From positions 4,464,001-4,528,000 of the forward strand of contig NZ_CP115300.1 in the NCBI RefSeq assembly GCF_027625935.1: 64,000 nt of DNA, read 5' to 3'. The DNA is from Streptomyces camelliae (lineage in GTDB: Bacteria > Actinomycetota > Actinomycetes > Streptomycetales > Streptomycetaceae). Each line of letters starts with the position of its first letter. The first letter of the stretch is position 1. The notes under the pieces are model-generated. The model worked only from the letters and a program-made list of their open reading frames with translations, searched no databases and had not been told where the DNA came from. Of this stretch, positions 59,851-64,000 are shown piece by piece. A program made the position numbers and the translations under genes.

Positions 59851-60675
59851 GTGAGTCTGCATCCCACCCTCCAGCCCTACGCCGACGCCTGGACGCACTC
59901 CATCGACGCGATATCCGAGATGGTCCAGTCGCTCGTCGAGGGCGAGTGGAACCGGCGGACCCCCTGCCCGGGTTGGTCGGTGCGCGACGTCGTGTCCCAC
60001 GTGATCGGCATGGACTGCGAGATGCTCGGCGACCCGCGCCCGATCCACTCCCTGCCGCGTGACCTCTTCCACGTCCGGACCGAGCACCAGCGGTACATGG
60101 AGATGCAGGTGGACAGCCGCCGGCATCACACCGGGCCGGAGATGACGGCCGAGCTGGAGTACACGGTCATCCGCCGCAACCGCCAGCTGCGCAACGAGTC
60201 CCGCGACCCCGACACCACGGTGCGCGGGCCGCTCGGCAAGGACATCACTCTGGAAGAGGCCTACCGCACCCGGGCGTTCGACGTCTGGGTGCACGAACAG
60301 GACCTGCGCACCGCCCTGGGCCGCCCCGGCAACCTCGACTCACCGGGCGCGCACGTGGCCCGCGATGTCCTCCTCGAAGCACTCCCCAAGGTGGTGGCGA
60401 AGGACGCCGGCGCCCCGCGCAGCTCGGCGATCGTCTTCGACGTGCACGGCCCGGTGGAGTTCCTGCGCACGATCCGCGTCGACATCCAGGGCCGCGGCAC
60501 CCTCGAAACAGCCCCGGCCCTCGGCCCCGCCGCCACCCTCACCCTCGACTGGGAAACCTACGTCCGCCTGTCCTGCGGTCGCATCACCCCGGAAGCAGCC
60601 ACAGACCGAGTGAAAACAGAGGGCGACCCGGAACTGACGGCCGCGATCCTGCGGAACTTCGCGGTGACGCCGTAA
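59851..60675 (+). CDS. Mycothiol-dependent maleylpyruvate isomerase-family protein
   Basis: A 274-residue DinB-like protein. The N-terminal metal-binding four-helix bundle (about 5-160) has N-R-R-T-P-C-P-G-W-S-V-R-D-V-V-S-H-V and a later H in V-W-V-H-E-Q-D-L. A C-terminal sterol-carrier-like domain (about 185-270) follows. The family uses mycothiol, the actinobacterial thiol, for detoxification or isomerisation. GTG start at 59851, GAGGGG upstream. Its last codons (N-F-A-V-T-P-stop) are also the first unit of a tandem array running downstream. Confidence 0.87.
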   Translation: MSLHPTLQPYADAWTHSIDAISEMVQSLVEGEWNRRTPCPGWSVRDVVSHVIGMDCEMLGDPRPIHSLPRDLFHVRTEHQRYMEMQVDSRRHHTGPEMTAELEYTVIRRNRQLRNESRDPDTTVRGPLGKDITLEEAYRTRAFDVWVHEQDLRTALGRPGNLDSPGAHVARDVLLEALPKVVAKDAGAPRSSAIVFDVHGPVEFLRTIRVDIQGRGTLETAPALGPAATLTLDWETYVRLSCGRITPEAATDRVKTEGDPELTAAILRNFAVTP

Positions 60676-61118
60676 CAGGCGGGGCTTCGCGCTGACGCCG
60701 TACCGGGCGGAACTTCGCGGTGAGTCCACAGCGGGTGGGGCTTGGCGTAGACGCCGTAGCCGGCGGGCTTGGCGTGATGCCGCAGCCTACGGGCTCGACG
60801 GTGACGCCGTAGCGCGTGGAGCTTGGCGGAGACGCTGTAGCGGGTGGGGCTTCGCGGAGATGTCGTAGCGCGTGGGCTGGGTGGAGACGCCATAGCGGAC
60901 GGGCTGGGCGGTGACCGTAACGGATGGGTTTGGCGGAGACGCTGTAGCTGTGGGGCCTCGCGGAGACGTCATAACGGATGGGCCGGGTGGAGACGCTGTA
61001 GCGCGTGGGGCGTCGCGGAGACGCTGTAGCGCGTGGGGCCTGCCGGAGATTCAGTAGCGCGTGAGCTGGGTGGTGACGCCGTAACGGGTGGGCTGGGTGG
61101 TGACGCCGTGGGCGATGC
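60657..61118. repeat. About 17-copy degenerate 28-bp tandem array starting in a gene 3' end
   Basis: Units of about 25-29 bp follow one another without spacers. The approximate core is GCGGAGACGCYGTAGCGCGT. The first unit (60657-60684) contains the stop codon of the isomerase gene; the last ends near 61118. It fills most of the 536-bp gap to the convergent MFS gene. Since 28 is not a multiple of 3, no long reading frame is repeated consistently. The remainder (61119-61211) shows nothing recognisable. Confidence 0.85.
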
Positions 61119-61211
61119 CGTGACGGGCAGCCGCCGACGGCGGGCACCACAGCAGGTCGTCCAGCCTCTCGACCAACTGGAAACGGGCGGTGCGCGGGTG
61201 GGAGAACACGG

Positions 61212-62522
61212 CTACGCCGCAGGCACGTGCACCGTCTCCACCCGGCTCGCGACAAGCCGCTCACGCTCACGCCGAGCAGCCCGCCCACGGAGCCGCAGGA
61301 TCTGGCTAACCCCCAGCGCCTGCAACACGAACACCGCGGAGAACGCCACGCCGTAATCGTCACCGGTGGCATCCAGCAGCACCCCGACCGCGAACAACGT
61401 CGTCATCGAGGCGATGAACCCACCCATGTTGGTGATCCCCGACGCCGTCCCCTGCCGCTCGGGCGGGTTGGCCGGCCGAGCGAAATCGAAGCCGAGCATC
61501 GACGCCGGCCCACACGCCCCGAGCACCGCACACAGCACCACCAACAGCCACATCGGCGCATGCGCGCCGGGATACACCAGCGTCCCGGCCCACAGCAGCG
61601 CCGTCGCCCCCACCGTCCCCAACGCCAGCGGCAGCCGCGCCGCATGGTGCCGGGCGACGATCTGCCCGTAGACGAGCCCGATCACCATGTTGGCCAGCAC
61701 GACCAGCGTCAGCAGCTCACCGGCCGTGGCCCGGCTCAGCCCCTGCGCCTGCACCAGGAACGGCATGCCCCACAGCAGCAGGAACACCATCGCCGGGAAC
61801 TGAGTGGTGAAGTGCACCCACAGCCCCAGCCGCGTCCCCGGCTCCCGCCAGGCCGCCGCGATCTGCCGCCGCACATACGCCGCACCCTGATGCGGCGACG
61901 GCTCCGGCTCGTACCCCTCGGGATGGTCCTGCAGGAACAGCAGCGTCAGCACCAGCACCACGACCCCCGCGAGCGCGCTGCCCGCGAACGCCGGGGTCCA
62001 GCCGATGCCGTGGAGCAGCCGGGCGATGACCAGGGTGGAGACCAGGTTGCCCGCCATGCCGGCCAGCCCCGCGAGCTGCGCGACCAGCGGCCCGCGCCGG
62101 GCCGGGAACCAGCGGGTGCCGAGCCGCAGCACGCTGATGAAGGTCATCGCGTCCCCGCAGCCCAGCAGCGCCCGGGAGGCGAGTGCGGTGCCGTACGACG
62201 GCGAGAAGGCGAAGCCGAGCTGCCCGGCCGTGAACAGCACGGCGCCGATGCTCAGTACCTTCTTCGTGCCGAGCCGGTCGACCAGCAGCCCGACGGGTAT
62301 CTGCATGCCGGCGTAGACCAGCAGCTGGAGTATGGAGAACGTGGACAGCGCGGAGGCGTTGACGTGGAAGCGGTCGGCCGCGTCCAGGCCCGCGACGCCC
62401 AGTGACGTACGGAAGATGACGGCGACGAAGTAGACGGCGACGCCTATGGACCACACGGTGACGGCGCGTCGGCCGCCCGGCGGGTCACCCGGGAGGGTGG
62501 CCTTGCTGCTGGTGGCGCTCAT
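61212..62522 (-). CDS. MFS transporter
   Basis: A 436-residue major-facilitator protein with 12 predicted membrane helices. Family signatures include G-L-L-V-D-R-L-G-T-K-K between helices 2 and 3 and a central loop (about 205-230). An N-terminal tail with Pro/Gly (about 1-20) precedes helix 1. The substrate is unknown. Its ATG overlaps the stop of the GntR gene (ATGA), so the two are translationally coupled and the regulator probably controls the transporter. Confidence 0.9.
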   Translation of the reverse strand: MSATSSKATLPGDPPGGRRAVTVWSIGVAVYFVAVIFRTSLGVAGLDAADRFHVNASALSTFSILQLLVYAGMQIPVGLLVDRLGTKKVLSIGAVLFTAGQLGFAFSPSYGTALASRALLGCGDAMTFISVLRLGTRWFPARRGPLVAQLAGLAGMAGNLVSTLVIARLLHGIGWTPAFAGSALAGVVVLVLTLLFLQDHPEGYEPEPSPHQGAAYVRRQIAAAWREPGTRLGLWVHFTTQFPAMVFLLLWGMPFLVQAQGLSRATAGELLTLVVLANMVIGLVYGQIVARHHAARLPLALGTVGATALLWAGTLVYPGAHAPMWLLVVLCAVLGACGPASMLGFDFARPANPPERQGTASGITNMGGFIASMTTLFAVGVLLDATGDDYGVAFSAVFVLQALGVSQILRLRGRAARRERERLVASRVETVHVPAA

Positions 62523-63238
62523 CGCACCTCACCCCGCGCGAGATGCGAGAACCAGCTCACATGCCGGTGCACGACCCCGACGGCCGCGTCCGCGTCCCCG
62601 GCGCGCAGCGCGTCCAGGATCTCCTCGTGCTCGGCGAGCGTCTTGGCGATCCGGTCCGGGTGCGAGTGCATGATGGCGACGCCCATCCGCAGCTGGCGGT
62701 CGCGCAGCTGGTCGTAGAGCCGGGACAGGATCTCGTTGCCGCCGCTGCGCACGATCTCGGCGTGAAAGGCCCGGTCGGTCACCGCGGCCGCGGCCAGATC
62801 ACCGGCGGCGGCCTGCGCCTTCTGCCGCTCCAGCAGCTCGGCCAGCCGCTCCAGCAGGCCCGGCGGCGCGGGTACGGCCTTGCGCGCCGCGTGCTCCTCG
62901 ACCAGCAGCCGGGTCTCCACGACGTCGGCGATCTCCTGCGCGGAGACGGGCAGCACGAGGGCGCCCTTCTTCGGGTAGAGCCGGATCAGGCCCTCGACCT
63001 CCAGCCGCAGCAACGCCTCGCGCACCGGCGTGCGCGAGACCCCGACGGCCTCGGCCAGCTCACCCTCGGTGAGCAGGGTCCCGCCCTCGTAACGACGGTC
63101 GAGAACACCCTGCTTGACGTGTGTGTAGACGCGGTCGGCCGCGGGAGGCTGCTTCATCGACCGGGTCTCCGGCTGGTTCGTCGGCTGCTTCATGGGGCGG
63201 TTCATCGGTGGGGCGGGCTGCTGGACGGCCGTGTTCAT
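62519..63238 (-). CDS. GntR-family (FCD) transcriptional regulator
   Basis: A 239-residue regulator. A Pro/Gln-rich N-terminal extension (about 1-30) is followed by the winged helix (L-L-T-E-G-E-L-A-E-A-V-G-V-S-R-T-P-V-R-E-A-L-L), then an FCD ligand-binding domain (about 105-230) with metal-ligand-type D-R-A-F-H and H-x-x-I. The likely ligand is a carboxylate. The ATG at 63238 has no Shine-Dalgarno. TATCCT lies six bases upstream, consistent with a leaderless mRNA. It is first in an operon with the MFS gene. Confidence 0.9.
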   Translation of the reverse strand: MNTAVQQPAPPMNRPMKQPTNQPETRSMKQPPAADRVYTHVKQGVLDRRYEGGTLLTEGELAEAVGVSRTPVREALLRLEVEGLIRLYPKKGALVLPVSAQEIADVVETRLLVEEHAARKAVPAPPGLLERLAELLERQKAQAAAGDLAAAAVTDRAFHAEIVRSGGNEILSRLYDQLRDRQLRMGVAIMHSHPDRIAKTLAEHEEILDALRAGDADAAVGVVHRHVSWFSHLARGEVR

Positions 63239-63244
63239 GCCCAC

Positions 63245-63250
63245 AGGATA
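63245..63250 (-). promoter_or_regulatory. -10 box of a probable leaderless transcript (GntR gene)
   Basis: Minus strand TATCCT (TANNNT) followed by six bases and the ATG at 63238. Confidence 0.5.
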
Positions 63251-63427
63251 GATACAACACGTACGCATGCGGGGGAGGCGTCCATCATGCGGACGTGACC
63301 GAAATCACCGGCGCCAACCGCACAACCATCTGTGCTACTTACGTGTCACACCTATGCGGCCCCCTGCTCTTGCCATCTCAACTCGGCCGCATTTCTGGGG
63401 CATTCAAGACAATCGGGGTATCTCACT

Positions 63428-64000
63428 TTGATTACCGGCATTCACGGCACCCGCAGGACCCGCATCCGCAGAGGCGCCGCCGTCGCCGTCACCTCCGGCG
63501 CACTGCTCGCGACCGGTGCCCTCACCGCGGTTCCCGCGCAGGCCGTCACGGCGCCCTCGATCGTGGCCAAGGGTGGCTACGTCATGAACAACGCGAACGG
63601 CGCGACGCTGTACAACAAGACAGCGGACACGCGTCGCTCCACCGGATCCACCACCAAGATCATGACCGCCAAGGTCGTGCTCGCGCAGTCGAACCTCAAC
63701 CTCGACAAGCAGGTGACGATCCAGAAGATCTACAGCGACTACGTCGTCAAGAACAACGCCTCCCAGGCGCACCTGATCGTCGGCGACAAGGTCACCGTCC
63801 GCCAGCTGCTGTACGGCCTGATGCTGCCGTCCGGCTGCGACGCCGCCTACGCACTCGCCGACACCTACGGCTCCGGCACCACCCGCGACGCGCGCGTGAA
63901 GAACTTCATCGGCAAGATGAACGCCGCCGCCAGCAGCCTGGGCCTGAAGAACACCCACTTCGACTCGTTCGACGGCATCGGCAACGGCAACAACTACTCG
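63428..64000 (+). CDS. K15-like serine DD-peptidase (partial, continues beyond window)
   Basis: The first 191 codons of a secreted penicillin-binding enzyme of the S11/DacA type. TTG at 63428 is the likely start (GGGG about 10 bases upstream), followed by a signal peptide (R-R-G-A-A-V-A-V-T ... A-V-P-A-Q-A). The active-site S-T-T-K is at about residue 75. The second motif is S-G-C rather than S-G-N, as described for the Streptomyces K15 DD-transpeptidase. The K-T-G motif lies beyond the window end. It acts on peptidoglycan stem peptides outside the membrane. Confidence 0.9.
   Translation, partial: MITGIHGTRRTRIRRGAAVAVTSGALLATGALTAVPAQAVTAPSIVAKGGYVMNNANGATLYNKTADTRRSTGSTTKIMTAKVVLAQSNLNLDKQVTIQKIYSDYVVKNNASQAHLIVGDKVTVRQLLYGLMLPSGCDAAYALADTYGSGTTRDARVKNFIGKMNAAASSLGLKNTHFDSFDGIGNGNNYS

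Noticed and set aside
60657..61118. Array as CRISPR or as repeat-protein gene on the minus strand
   Set aside because: No spacers between units. The 28-bp period shifts frame, so the open frames across it are by-products of high GC.

Overview
The window is high-GC DNA with the gene texture of Streptomyces: GGAGG-type ribosome sites, GTG and TTG starts, many short-leader or leaderless promoters, a mycothiol-type isomerase, SpoIIE/PP2C phosphatases and HTH-TPR regulators. The order metG, AbiEii-like gene, aspS, SpoIIE phosphatase, AI-2E permease, pirin, SseB-like gene, acyl-CoA dehydrogenase, M18 aminopeptidase and K15-like DD-peptidase (38.6-64 kb) matches, as far as I remember, the conserved oriC-proximal part of the S. 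coelicolor chromosome. A near-perfect parS site in aspS and a phiC31-type attB in the pirin gene fit that placement.

1-9.3 kb is mixed housekeeping and accessory DNA. It holds a Tat-secreted fragment, a membrane protein with a winged-helix regulator, an aquaglyceroporin, a degenerate SDR, a B3/4 protein divergent from an XRE-cupin regulator with three phased operator repeats, a DUF6445 oxygenase, a DUF4142 protein and an alpha-glucosidase. 7.7-13.2 kb looks like a defence island: an ATPase fused to a PD-(D/E)XK-like domain, a 71-residue membrane protein, and a solitary 1159-residue BREX-2/Pgl-type adenine methyltransferase (PglX) without PglW, PglY or PglZ nearby. 13.2-15.6 kb holds a nucleoside hydrolase and a ThrRS paralogue lacking the editing domain. 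The latter is preceded by a leaderless peptide with three adjacent Thr codons and a strong hairpin, a classic attenuation arrangement.

15.8-32.3 kb carries lipoproteins, an alpha/beta hydrolase whose nucleophile Ser is Asn, an HTH-TPR regulator divergent from a small secreted peptide across a perfect palindrome, a Uma2 nuclease, an XRE-nSTAND-WD40 protein, a Nep1-like (NLP) secreted protein, an M20 amidohydrolase, a secreted propeller/Ig protein and a PP2C phosphatase. 32.4-38.4 kb holds membrane proteins, a FUSC-family permease with a 22-23 bp minisatellite upstream, and a vWA protein with 69-bp coding repeats. 38.6-53.7 kb is core metabolism and tRNA charging, as listed above.

53.7-64 kb holds a thioredoxin-NHL protein with an unusually AT-rich active-site segment, a lone serine recombinase beside it, a cupin/GlxA-regulator pair sharing a palindrome, a LURP-one protein, a nitrilase-family enzyme, a mycothiol-dependent isomerase whose 3' end seeds a 28-bp tandem array, an MFS transporter with its GntR regulator, and the start of a K15-like DD-peptidase. 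No rRNA, tRNA or CRISPR array was recognised. A recurring theme is tandem repetition at gene 3' ends (4289-4333, 46699-46794, 60657-61118).
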